DNA of 49,811 nt from Vibrio ichthyoenteri ATCC 700023 (GCF_000222605.1 NZ_AFWF01000030.1:1-49811); one strand, 5' to 3'. Positions 9,769 through 17,191 are shown, numbered from the stretch's first letter. The notes: generated from the letters alone by a model not told the origin. Numbers and translations are program-made.

Positions 9769-10402
9769 AGACGACAAAAACCTTGCTGATGGCTTACTAG
9801 TCAGCTTAGAACAAGCCGGTTACGAGTGCTTTCATGCCGAAACAATTGCAGATGTCGAACAGTATTGGGCGAAATCCGATCTTGTGATCCTTGATCGCCA
9901 ACTACCAGATGGTGACTCAGTTTCTCATTTGGGTCAGTGGAAAGCGATCAAAGAGATCCCAGTGATTTTGCTGACAGCGCTCGTGACGGTAAAAGACAAA
10001 GTTGCAGGCCTTGATTCAGGTGCTAATGACTACTTAACCAAACCATTTGCTGAAGCAGAACTGTTTGCTCGCATTCGTGCTCAACTACGTGCCCCTGATG
10101 GCCAAGAGCAAGATGATAGCAAAGTAACAACCGAGAACTTGTTAATTGATAAGAGTACACGTGAAGTCTTCTTTAATGATCTTCAAGTGACACTAACACG
10201 CACAGAGTTTGATTTGTTGCTATTTTTAGCCAGCAACTTAGGCCGAGTGTTTACACGCGATGAATTACTCGATCACGTGTGGGGCTATAACCATTTTCCG
10301 ACAACCCGAACCGTTGATACGCACGTACTGCAGTTGCGTCAAAAGCTACCAGGCTTAGAAATAGAAACGCTTCGTGGTGTTGGTTACAAGATGAAAGCAT
10401 GA
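9743..10402 (+). CDS. vxrB: Response regulator VxrB (WigR), OmpR family
   Basis: 219-aa regulator starting at GTG 9743, with GGAG 8 nt upstream inside the end of vxrA. The receiver has the acidic pair in LLLVEDDKNL, phospho-acceptor Asp in LVILDRQLPDGD and Lys in YLTKPF. The C-terminal OmpR-type winged helix (LTRTEFDLLLFLASNLGRVFTR; TVDTHVLQLRQKL) binds DNA. A longer start at 9707 would add residues unlike a receiver. The stop overlaps the next ATG (ATGA), so translation is coupled. Confidence 0.93.
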   Translation: MKQTLLLVEDDKNLADGLLVSLEQAGYECFHAETIADVEQYWAKSDLVILDRQLPDGDSVSHLGQWKAIKEIPVILLTALVTVKDKVAGLDSGANDYLTKPFAEAELFARIRAQLRAPDGQEQDDSKVTTENLLIDKSTREVFFNDLQVTLTRTEFDLLLFLASNLGRVFTRDELLDHVWGYNHFPTTRTVDTHVLQLRQKLPGLEIETLRGVGYKMKA

Positions 10403-11277
10403 TACCAAAATCATTATTCATGATGGGAGCACTGATCAGTGCTCCTCTTGCCGCAGATGGTGTACCGTGGTTTGACAGCAATTCACCGTTAACCCAAACC
10501 CATAAACATCTCTTAGTGGGTGATTTGAATGCGATGTTCTCATCACTTGTTGAAGTATGGCAGTTAGAAGACAACGTTACACTCAAACCTCATTTGAATG
10601 ATTTGCTTCTACAATCGCTGGAAGTCGATTGTGGCAAAAGCTTAGACGATAAAACACTACCTGAATGGCTTAAAGGGGTGGTGGTAAAACGAACTGAGAT
10701 TCAAAGCCCGGGGCGTGATGCTTTTCGGGCGACCGTGGAAGTTCAAACTCACCGTGAAATCGCTGATATCACGATGGCTCGTTGGGTAGACAAAGTGATA
10801 TCCAATGACAATACACTCGATATCGTGCGTGAAAACAATCAATCAGGTATCAGCACTTACTCTAAACGTTACAATATCAATAACAAACTCCCAATGGGGC
10901 TGTATCGTATTGATGTAGTCACAAAAGATAATGAATCGTGGAGTTCATGGTTGGTATTGGGAGATCCACAAGCCAATATGACCGTTCGTTGGTCTTCGAA
11001 AGATCATTGGCAGGTAGAAAAACACGCATTGCTTAATCCAAATTGCCCTTTACCAAAACTGAATGCCGCTTTATACGACTACGTTGACGGTACTTATAAC
11101 CAGGTATGGAGTGGTAACTATGAATCGGACTATCCGACCTCGTTACCCAACGATGAAATTGATGCAGGTCGCTATGTATTAGCCGTATCTATGGTTCATC
11201 GCCGTTGGCAAGGTAAGGTAATGGTTGAACAAGCGCAAATTATCAGTAAAACGTATGATGTTTCTGTAGAGGAATAG
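10399..11277 (+). CDS. vxrC: DUF2861 family protein VxrC
   Basis: 292-aa protein with an N-terminal signal peptide (MIPKSLFMMGALISAPLAADG, cleavage about residue 19-20), so probably periplasmic. It has a pair of cysteines (VDCGKSL and NPNCPLP) that could be bridged. It starts within the vxrB stop (ATGA overlap). Position and signal peptide match VxrC of the five-gene vxr operon in V. cholerae (recall). Its biochemical role is not known. Confidence 0.8.
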   Translation: MIPKSLFMMGALISAPLAADGVPWFDSNSPLTQTHKHLLVGDLNAMFSSLVEVWQLEDNVTLKPHLNDLLLQSLEVDCGKSLDDKTLPEWLKGVVVKRTEIQSPGRDAFRATVEVQTHREIADITMARWVDKVISNDNTLDIVRENNQSGISTYSKRYNINNKLPMGLYRIDVVTKDNESWSSWLVLGDPQANMTVRWSSKDHWQVEKHALLNPNCPLPKLNAALYDYVDGTYNQVWSGNYESDYPTSLPNDEIDAGRYVLAVSMVHRRWQGKVMVEQAQIISKTYDVSVEE

Positions 11278-11337
11278 CTAAAGATAAGAGAGAATATGTC
11301 GATATAAGTCCAACGCTCACAACGAAAAATTATCGAT

Positions 11338-12471
11338 ATGAAAACCGTATTAAAACTATTACCTCTTACTTTAGTTGTTGCCGCAAGCAGCAGCTACGCC
11401 GCGAACTATGCCGTTGAAGCCCGTGGCGATGCAATGGGTGGAGTGGGTGTTGTTTCTGCTAATTTCCTAACTGCCCCATTTTACAACCCAGCACTAACGG
11501 CGATTTATCGTCGTAACGATGATGTGGGCATGATTACCCCAAGTATTGGTTTCAATTACACCGACACGGGTACATTTGTCGACGACCTTGAGTATGCTGA
11601 AAATGTCATTAAAACCGGTGATAGCGCAAATTATCAAAAAGCATTCGACCAACTTAAAGGCGACAATCTAAAGTTTGATCTTGGTGGTGTGGTCGCGTTT
11701 GCTATTCCAAACCAATACATTGCCGCCAATGCCTTTGGTAAGCTATATACTGAATCTTACGCCGTGGCTGATATTGCTACTGGTGGTACTGACGCAGAAA
11801 ACATCGCCAAAAGCTCAGTGCGCGCGGTAACAGTTGGTGTTGCGGAAGCGGGTATTTCATTAGCGAAATACCAAACCTTTATGGGCCAGCATATCTCTTT
11901 TGGTATCACACCAAAAATGCAACGCGTCTATACTTATGTCTATGAAGCAAGCTTAACCAACTACGATCTGAAAGATCTACGTGAAAACGGTGAAGCAGAA
12001 ACCATGTTCAACATGGATGCTGGTTTTCTTTGGTTCTATGGTCCGTTCCGTGCAGGTATCTCTGCCACCAATTTAATTTCTCGTGATATTGAAACTAAAA
12101 CGATCACGTCTCGCGTTGATGGTTCGAGTATTTCTTACCAATACGAAATGTCACCGCAATATACGGTGGGTGCGGGGATAGTGGCGGATTATTTCACGTT
12201 AAGTGTGGATTACGACCTTAAAGAAGAAGAGCGCTACAAAAACTTTGATGACAATACACAAATGATTCGTGTTGGTGGTGAGATTGATATTCTTCGCCAA
12301 CTTAAACTGCGTGCAGGTTGGAAGAAAAATCTAGCCTATGATGATCTCGATGGCACTGTGACTGCCGGTATTGGATTGTCGCCACTCAATCTTTTCCAGA
12401 TGGATATCGGTGCAAGTTACACCAACGAAAACTCAATGGGTGCGTACGTAAACTTCCTGACGAGTTACTAG
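11338..12471 (+). CDS. vxrD: TraF-like (PF13729) outer-membrane barrel protein VxrD
   Basis: 377-aa exported protein with signal peptide MKTVLKLLPLTLVVAASSSYA. The mature part begins NYAVEARGDAMGGVGVVSANFLTAPFYNPAL, a pattern shared with FadL-like/'conjugal transfer TraF' barrels (PF13729), and ends in strands such as TAGIGLSPLNLFQMDIGASY. Despite the family name there is no link to conjugation here. It corresponds by position to VxrD. A 60-bp gap separates it from vxrC, and a terminator hairpin follows directly. Confidence 0.75.
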   Translation: MKTVLKLLPLTLVVAASSSYAANYAVEARGDAMGGVGVVSANFLTAPFYNPALTAIYRRNDDVGMITPSIGFNYTDTGTFVDDLEYAENVIKTGDSANYQKAFDQLKGDNLKFDLGGVVAFAIPNQYIAANAFGKLYTESYAVADIATGGTDAENIAKSSVRAVTVGVAEAGISLAKYQTFMGQHISFGITPKMQRVYTYVYEASLTNYDLKDLRENGEAETMFNMDAGFLWFYGPFRAGISATNLISRDIETKTITSRVDGSSISYQYEMSPQYTVGAGIVADYFTLSVDYDLKEEERYKNFDDNTQMIRVGGEIDILRQLKLRAGWKKNLAYDDLDGTVTAGIGLSPLNLFQMDIGASYTNENSMGAYVNFLTSY

Positions 12472-12498
12472 CAATCTGCGCTAATTAATACTATAGTC

Positions 12499-12524
12499 GG
12501 CTCCTATTTTTAGGAGCCTTTTTT
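12499..12524 (+). terminator. Terminator hairpin that also carries the vxrE ribosome binding site
   Basis: GGCTCC - TATTTTTA - GGAGCC followed by TTTTTT. The 3' arm contains AGGAG, which is the Shine-Dalgarno of vxrE (ATG at 12525, spacing 8). Folding would both stop transcription and hide the ribosome site. Confidence 0.85.
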
Positions 12525-12686
12525 ATGTTTGATGATTTAAGCCTAAGCCACGAAGAACAACAAAAAGCAGTAGAAGAAATTCAGAAGCTGATGACACAGG
12601 GTATTAGCACTGCTGAAGCGATCAAGATTGTCGCAACGCAAATTCGCGAGAACGCGAAACAAGATGCTGAAAACAAGCAACAATAG
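12525..12686 (+). CDS. vxrE: UPF0181 (YoaH family) small protein VxrE
   Basis: 53-aa protein, [20 protein letters not shown] then [20 protein letters not shown], clearly the UPF0181/YoaH family. From memory the V. cholerae member is VC_A0569, the last gene of vxrABCDE. It is short, helical and soluble with a charged tail. Its start lies directly in the T-tract of the vxrD terminator, so expression depends on readthrough. No function is established. Confidence 0.88.
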   Translation: MFDDLSLSHEEQQKAVEEIQKLMTQGISTAEAIKIVATQIRENAKQDAENKQQ

Positions 12687-12691
12687 AATAG

Positions 12692-12712
12692 GGCAGGAGA
12701 CTGCCTTTTTTT
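12692..12712 (+). terminator. Rho-independent terminator of the vxr operon
   Basis: GGCAG - GAGA - CTGCC followed by TTTTTTTG, 5 bp after the vxrE stop. Confidence 0.85.
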
Positions 12713-13233
12713 GTCTTTGTTGTTTATAACGCTAACGCACTATAAATCATCCCTTCCTTATAATCTCGCCAATTCCTCCCACTTTATCGAACAAAACAAA
12801 AGTGACACTCGCCGTTTTTCGTTAAAACATCCAATCAAAGAAACTCAGCGTAAATGAAGGGATTTTACAAAATTAATTAATAAACAATGACTTGTACTGG
12901 TGTTTTATTCTGTGGTGATTTCTAACAATCTGGTTTTGTAATAAAATTACAGAACCTGGTTGCTCTTTGTTTTTGCGCTTAAATGGCCAGTGTAATTCAC
13001 TGTTAAGTTAGCCTGTCACGAATAGCTTGTAGTGATCGCTAACTGTTGGTGACAATGTCACGTTAGAGGTAAAAGATATTATGTGTGGAATAATAGAGAT
13101 TTGCTGAGCGATTAAGGTGATGAGTTAACGACAGTTGTTCCAGTTTGATTGGGGAAGGTTTCCACACTGGATGGATTTGTATGTTATCGTCTATAGGTAT
13201 TATGCTAGCAAAACAAATAAAAGGATAAGTCGT
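12713..13233. other. 520-bp AT-rich non-coding stretch with matS and a large imperfect palindrome
   Basis: No convincing reading frame. It contains a 35-bp imperfect inverted repeat at about 12929-12963 (arms AATCTGGTTTTGTAAT and ATTACAGAACCTGGTT, 13 of 16 positions paired), the matS site at 13049, and the promoter region of the next gene. A spurious upstream extension of that gene starts at 13135. Confidence 0.6.
13049..13061. promoter_or_regulatory. matS site (MatP binding), perfect consensus
   Basis: GTGACAATGTCAC fits GTGACRNYGTCAC at every position and is intergenic. A near match with one mismatch, GTTACAGTGTCAC, lies at 13633-13645. It is about 9 kb from the right-hand dif. Confidence 0.8.
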
Positions 13234-13587
13234 ATGATAGAACCTGATTTAGACCAGCTGAGACAGCAGATGAAACTGCCAAGTTCTGCGCTTTTTTATG
13301 GCTGGCTTATCCATAATCCTAAATGTGGTGATTTCCTGCATTCATTTAAACAAGGTCAACTCACCACCGAAACGTTTTGGGCTGCAACACCTGAAAGCGG
13401 TTTTGAGTTTACCCAGTTTGAACATGCAGTTGAGACCTTCCAATTACTTCAGCTACAACGTAAAGCTGTCATTGTTGCAGCTTTTGATGTCGACCAAAAG
13501 ATTGTCATCTCTTCACCACAACAAGATCATGAGTCAAACAATGACGCTGTTATCAGCCACACGTTGAGTAACAGAATACTGCATTAA
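13234..13587 (+). CDS. Hypothetical protein
   Basis: 117-aa soluble protein. ATG 13234 is preceded by AAAGGA at a fitting distance; the longer reading from 13135 is unlikely. The N-terminal part is helical (MIEPDLDQLRQQMKLP) and the middle reads FYGWLIHNPKCGDFLHSFKQ; it has no signal peptide or membrane helix. I do not recognise the family. Codon use looks like the neighbours, so it is probably chromosomal and lies just outside the phage/relic region. Confidence 0.55.
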   Translation: MIEPDLDQLRQQMKLPSSALFYGWLIHNPKCGDFLHSFKQGQLTTETFWAATPESGFEFTQFEHAVETFQLLQLQRKAVIVAAFDVDQKIVISSPQQDHESNNDAVISHTLSNRILH

Positions 13588-14115
13588 CTCGCGGCAGAAT
13601 AAAAAGTGAGTGAGCTAATTGAATAGACTTGGGTTACAGTGTCACAATTTAAGCTGTCATTCTATACCATCTAAAGATTAAGTTCGTACTTAGGCCTAAA
13701 TCATGACGATAGCGTCAATCACAAGCTGGCATTAAGGTTGCTGCAAGAGCACCACTGAGTATAGTTGTGAGCATGTCAGTTTTTTTATCTAAATTTACCA
13801 ACCATTTTTATCATAACTTCAACAGTTGCATTATCGAGCGTGATAAAAATTCATGCCGGTGGTTAAAATCATTATTGTGATGCAGACGAAGACATGTCTG
13901 ATGAATGACTACGCAAAAGTGTTGGCCAAAGTGTTGTACATCCACGCGAAGATCGATGGGTTTCGATTGATAAAAGTAACAGGCTGAAGGTGGCTCCAGA
14001 TAAATGAAAACAATGTGATGCAATTGGTTAGTTTGAAGCAAATTGCACTGAAGTATTCCAGCATGTGCGGAAGCTGACATATAAAAAGAAAGTTCATTGG
14101 AACGAAATTAACCAA
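13588..14115 (+). pseudogene. Non-coding stretch with a possible decayed coding relic, left of the prophage
   Basis: No intact gene. In one plus frame from about 13869 the stretch reads like protein (LRKSVGQSVVHPREDRWVS, then FEANCTEVFQHVRKL, then YKKKVHWNEINQHING) but is broken by TGA, TGA and TAG. Each of these is one change from TGG (Trp). This could be a dead gene from an earlier element at dif. I cannot name the parent protein. The near-matS sequence at 13633 is also here. Confidence 0.35.
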
Positions 14116-14191
14116 CATATCAATGGCTAGCGGCGGATTAGCTTTGCTGATGTACACCCCTAAACAAGCCCTAGCTCAGTGCGCATTATGT
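14116..14191 (+). repeat. Left copy of 76-bp direct repeat flanking the prophage
   Basis: Identical to 22104-22179 at 74 of 76 positions. It encodes the end of the repressor-like gene (MASGGLALLMYTPKQALAQC) and runs into the dif-like core. Only this end is kept; the gene body upstream is absent, so it must derive from another phage copy. Confidence 0.9.
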
Positions 14192-14206
14192 CTAGTTAAG
14201 TTAAAT
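14178..14206 (+). other. Left prophage junction (attL, dif-like)
   Basis: XerC-type arm AGTGCGCATTA, a 7-nt centre TGTCTAG, and XerD-type arm TTAAGTTAAAT. A normal dif has a 6-nt centre and TTATGTTAAAT, so the centre is one base longer and the XerD arm differs by one base. This fits a phage-derived XerD half as in the VGJphi-type dsDNA attP (family knowledge recalled). Confidence 0.75.
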
Positions 14207-14233
14207 CAAGTATCATATCAACAATTTGCACAT

Positions 14234-14251
14234 ACTCTCACTTTTGAGAGT
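14234..14251 (+). promoter_or_regulatory. Inverted repeat at the start of the DUF3653 gene
   Basis: ACTCTCA - CTTT - TGAGAGT, a perfect 7-bp stem. It covers the GAGAG that would serve as ribosome binding site for the gene at 14259. It could be an operator or an RNA hairpin controlling translation. Confidence 0.5.
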
Positions 14252-14258
14252 AATGACA

Positions 14259-14624
14259 ATGAAGAGTCACGAAATGACTAAAAACTATATTTTTCGTGAG
14301 TTTGAATGCGGGTTTAGCAAAGAAGATACTGCAAAGTTATGTTTCAAAAGCTTGAGGCAGGTCACGGAATGGGATAGGGGGAAGTTAATCCCACCTGAGT
14401 GTAAAAGATTAATGCGAATGGCTAAGAGCCAAGAACTCTCGAAAAATAGTGACTGGACTGGGTTTAGAATGTGTACAGACAAACTTGAACTACCAACGGG
14501 ACAGCGAGTATCTCCACAAGAAATTTTAACGGGTATAGCGTTACTAGAAATCCAGTCAGAATTGGAGATTACAACGACAAGTAAGCTATTGAGATATGCA
14601 AGAGCCATAGCAAAAATAAAGTAA
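14259..14624 (+). CDS. Phage DUF3653 family protein
   Basis: 121-aa protein from ATG 14259 (in-frame alternatives: ATG 14253, ATG 14274 and TTG 14226). TKNYIFREFECGFSKEDTAKLCF and RQVTEWDRGKLIPPECKRLMRM resemble a helix-turn-helix-like region; the family (DUF3653 as I remember it) is frequent in Vibrio inoviruses. It is transcribed opposite to the structural genes, as expected for a regulator. It lies at the variable end of the genome beside the left attachment site. Confidence 0.6.
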   Translation: MKSHEMTKNYIFREFECGFSKEDTAKLCFKSLRQVTEWDRGKLIPPECKRLMRMAKSQELSKNSDWTGFRMCTDKLELPTGQRVSPQEILTGIALLEIQSELEITTTSKLLRYARAIAKIK

Positions 14625-14652
14625 AACACAGGGAGGAAACTCCCTATTTACA

Positions 14653-14958
14653 TTAAATAAAAAGCATTAAAAGAAGAATATACACACAAAAAATCAAAGG
14701 AACATTAGCACGTAAGCTATTGTTTAACATATTAAAATGTAAATTCTTACTTTTCATTAAAATAATTTCAATTTCTAATCTGCTTGTATATCCAATATTT
14801 TCGTTAGCCAATTTTGATTCTAATTCAAGCATTTCTTTTTTGTAATGATCGATATATAAGATTTTTAATATTGCTGTAATCGATTTACTATTTAAGTTCA
14901 ATTGCGATAGAAGACATTTAGCCCTAGTAAGTAGTGGTTCTTCAAAAAGCACCTGCAT
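14653..14958 (-). CDS. Hypothetical phage cargo protein with C-terminal membrane helix
   Basis: 101-aa protein from very AT-rich DNA. A helical, charged middle (KKEMLELESKLANENIGYTSRLEIEI) is followed by a C-terminal hydrophobic tail VPLIFCVYILLLMLFI, giving a tail-anchored layout. The base composition differs from the phage core, suggesting separate acquisition. It ends 28 bp from the convergent DUF3653 gene. I do not recognise a family. Confidence 0.5.
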   Translation of the reverse strand: MQVLFEEPLLTRAKCLLSQLNLNSKSITAILKILYIDHYKKEMLELESKLANENIGYTSRLEIEIILMKSKNLHFNMLNNSLRANVPLIFCVYILLLMLFI

Positions 14959-15091
14959 AGCTTTCCAAATTTCAATTTAATGATATAAAAATTATAGACG
15001 ATTGTAAGAAAGAGGGAATACAGGCTTCTAAATCAAGAAAGCTTGTAGATTGGTGGATTGTACCCCCGTAATACATCGCGGGGGTATCATG

Positions 15092-15643
15092 CTATGCGAG
15101 GGCTCTTTCTGATTTCGCGGTTTCTGCTGAAGCCGTTCCATACAGTTCATTTTCCAGCTCAAAATAGTCATAAGTCTTTTGAACTTTGAAGCGCTTGAAC
15201 GTAACGCCAGCTGAGGCCGTTGCAGCATCAACAAACACATCACGTTTTTTTCTATCGTTTCGCTCATGACTAGAGTCGTCTAACTCAATCACCATGTGAA
15301 TATCTAATGTTTCAGGGTCACACAAAACGAAGTCATAGTGCTTGCAGGCGATTTGATTGAACGCTCTACGCCAGTTGCTTTTATCATATTCGCCTTTCTT
15401 TGGGCTTAACACATCAGCGATGCGTACTTTGGAAAATATCAGGTGACGATTTTTCACTGAGACGGTCAACGCTCTATAAAAGGCCAGCTCCGATTTCGTG
15501 ACTAGGGTATTTCTAGATTGGTATAGGTAGTCGGTCGTAGTAGCGCTTTGGTTCGGCTTGCCGTTCGTTCTTCTCGACAATCGGCCAATAAGAACCAAAA
15601 AGAAAATGACACCAACTGCAATTGCGACAACGTTAAGATCCAT
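15092..15643 (-). CDS. Membrane-anchored DUF2726 (restriction-endonuclease-like) protein
   Basis: 183-aa protein. An N-terminal membrane helix (VVAIAVGVIFFLVLIGRL) is followed by a soluble domain with ALTVSVKNRHLIFSKVRIADVL, then HYDFVLCDPETLDIHMVIELDD and DSSHERNDRKKRDVFVDAA. The D...E-x-D pattern and following Lys/Asp fit the PD-(D/E)XK-like DUF2726 family (recalled), often found on mobile elements. It occupies the variable slot between Zot and the attachment site, where related phages carry other genes. It may act on DNA at the membrane, but that is inference. Confidence 0.6.
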   Translation of the reverse strand: MDLNVVAIAVGVIFFLVLIGRLSRRTNGKPNQSATTTDYLYQSRNTLVTKSELAFYRALTVSVKNRHLIFSKVRIADVLSPKKGEYDKSNWRRAFNQIACKHYDFVLCDPETLDIHMVIELDDSSHERNDRKKRDVFVDAATASAGVTFKRFKVQKTYDYFELENELYGTASAETAKSERALA

Positions 15644-16051
15644 TTAGCTTTCCTTTCTGCGATAGATGCGAAAGCATATCAACTATTTGCATAGAGTGAA
15701 GAGCGGAAGATCAAAGATCGTTAGTCGTTTGGGGTAAGACTTTCACCCCGTATTACCCCGTATTACTATACGGGGTGCAAAAATGCCCCTCAGCAACAGA
15801 GAAATCATTCTCGACACTCGAATAATTTTAAAAGATGAAAAGCGATTCTTGCAGGAAGGTGGTGTTTGATGCCTTTATGTGGCGTGGAATTGCTGACCGC
15901 GCCGTTTAGATTTTTCGCTGTACTTATCATTGCAGGGCGGCTTGGTGCTTCGTTCGCGCTACGCACTCTCTTATCCCTGCGGGGCTAGAGCAGTGATATC
16001 CATCTTTTTAGGTGCCTCCCCGACGAAACGGGGCCCCTCCTAAAAAGATGG
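15644..16051 (-). other. Phage intergenic region with multiple hairpins (origin / packaging candidate)
   Basis: 408 bp without a gene. It holds, from right to left: a 13-bp perfect stem 16000-16012 / 16039-16051 (CCATCTTTTTAGG / CCTAAAAAGATGG, plus CCCCG/CGGGG at the top) abutting the zot stop; a nested stem GCAGGG 15932-15937 / CCCTGC 15975-15980 with inner GTGC/GCAC; and two overlapping stems at 15744-15777 where two copies of ACCCCGTAT compete for one ATACGGGGT. Filamentous phages keep strand origins, packaging signal and terminator in such a region; which hairpin does which is not decided. Confidence 0.65.
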
Positions 16052-17191
16052 TTATATGCTTATAGGCATGATGGTATCAATTGGGCTGTCTTCTCTATGC
16101 TGTTCCTTGTTGTCATAACATGTCATCACTCTACTTACACCATCCCATGACACCTGATACACGCAGTCAGCAAGTACCTGAAACACGTAACCCATATCTT
16201 GCAAATCCGTCTGATTCAAACTGAACATTTTCTCATCACCGTCATAGACGTCGATGTATATGTGATAGAACGTTAAATCTCGATTTATCTCGCCTGATGT
16301 TTTAGTTCGGCTCACATAAGCAATCTGTTTTGCGTAACCCGTGACAAACATCTCAAACGAATTCAACGGGCCAAACTTACCAAATGTTTTTTGTTTAAGC
16401 TCCGGTTCTGAACCTGGCACAGTATCAGGAACTTCAATATCTGCTTCTGTTTGACTTTCTTGTGCTGGAGTCGATGATTCTTCATCACCAGTCCAAGCGT
16501 AAATATTAAAAATGATCGCCAACGATATAAGAAGAGCAGAACCCCAAAATGGCCAACGATGCCAAATTGGAGTGATGTCATTTGCCATGGCCTCCGCCAC
16601 TGAACCGTTGCTTTGAGTATGGCTTTGGTAAAAAGGAAAGAACTCTTTCTTATACTTGCGTTGCTCCTGATTCACGACTTCCGTTGTAGAGCCAATTCGT
16701 ACTTTTTTCGTGTACGTTTTGTCGCTGCCAAAGGCTGTATTCTTCGCACAGTAGTACGTCATTTCAATCATATCTTTGACGTCTCGATGTACTTTGCGCA
16801 AGTTCTGAGTGAGCAGAATGATATCGATACCGTAGTGACCATGAAGCGAATAGAACTCTAAAATTTTGGAGTCTAGCTGCTTATTCGGCAAAACCATGTG
16901 CGCTTCATCAATAACATAAAGAGGGCCACGATTCTGTTCATCACGCCATTCATCAATATAGTCCTCATGTTTTGAGAAGGGGCGACTCATCGAACCATAT
17001 TCAGTCAATTGACCATCAACCACCTTAATTAACTTTAGAACATCGTGTCCAAACACCTTTTGAAAGTAGCTAATGTTCAGCGTCACATTGGTGATAACTT
17101 TACGACCGGACTTGATTGCAGGAATGATATGAAATACGACTGATTCATAGGATTTTCCACTACGCGGACGACCAACTATTGAATAAATCAT
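16052..17191 (-). CDS. zot: Zot / pI assembly ATPase
   Basis: 379-aa inner-membrane protein that drives phage extrusion. The N-terminal ATPase has Walker A G7-R-P-R-S-G-K-S14 and a Walker B region LYVIDEAHMV. A membrane helix at ~215-235 (WPFWGSALLISLAIIFNIYAW) separates it from a periplasmic C-terminal part with two cysteines (ADCVYQVSW; VMTCYDN). Length matches the family (~380 aa). ATGA overlap with the pVI stop shows translational coupling. The name comes from the CTXphi homologue; the phage role is assembly, and a toxin effect should not be assumed. Confidence 0.95.
   Translation of the reverse strand: MIYSIVGRPRSGKSYESVVFHIIPAIKSGRKVITNVTLNISYFQKVFGHDVLKLIKVVDGQLTEYGSMSRPFSKHEDYIDEWRDEQNRGPLYVIDEAHMVLPNKQLDSKILEFYSLHGHYGIDIILLTQNLRKVHRDVKDMIEMTYYCAKNTAFGSDKTYTKKVRIGSTTEVVNQEQRKYKKEFFPFYQSHTQSNGSVAEAMANDITPIWHRWPFWGSALLISLAIIFNIYAWTGDEESSTPAQESQTEADIEVPDTVPGSEPELKQKTFGKFGPLNSFEMFVTGYAKQIAYVSRTKTSGEINRDLTFYHIYIDVYDGDEKMFSLNQTDLQDMGYVFQVLADCVYQVSWDGVSRVMTCYDNKEQHREDSPIDTIMPISI

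Noticed and set aside
11338-12471. Conjugation gene traF
   Set aside because: Family name only; it sits in the vxr operon and no other transfer genes are present.
13811-14157. Two overlapping minus-strand frames left of the prophage
   Set aside because: No ribosome site or known motif; the plus strand reads more like a decayed gene and the end belongs to the 76-bp repeat.
15744-15777. CRISPR-like or attC-like repeat
   Set aside because: Only two short direct copies with no spacers, no cas genes, and no integron integrase; better explained as competing hairpins.
16052-17191. Zot as a virulence toxin
   Set aside because: It is in the assembly-ATPase position of a filamentous phage; a toxin effect cannot be read from sequence, and no ctxAB lies beside it.
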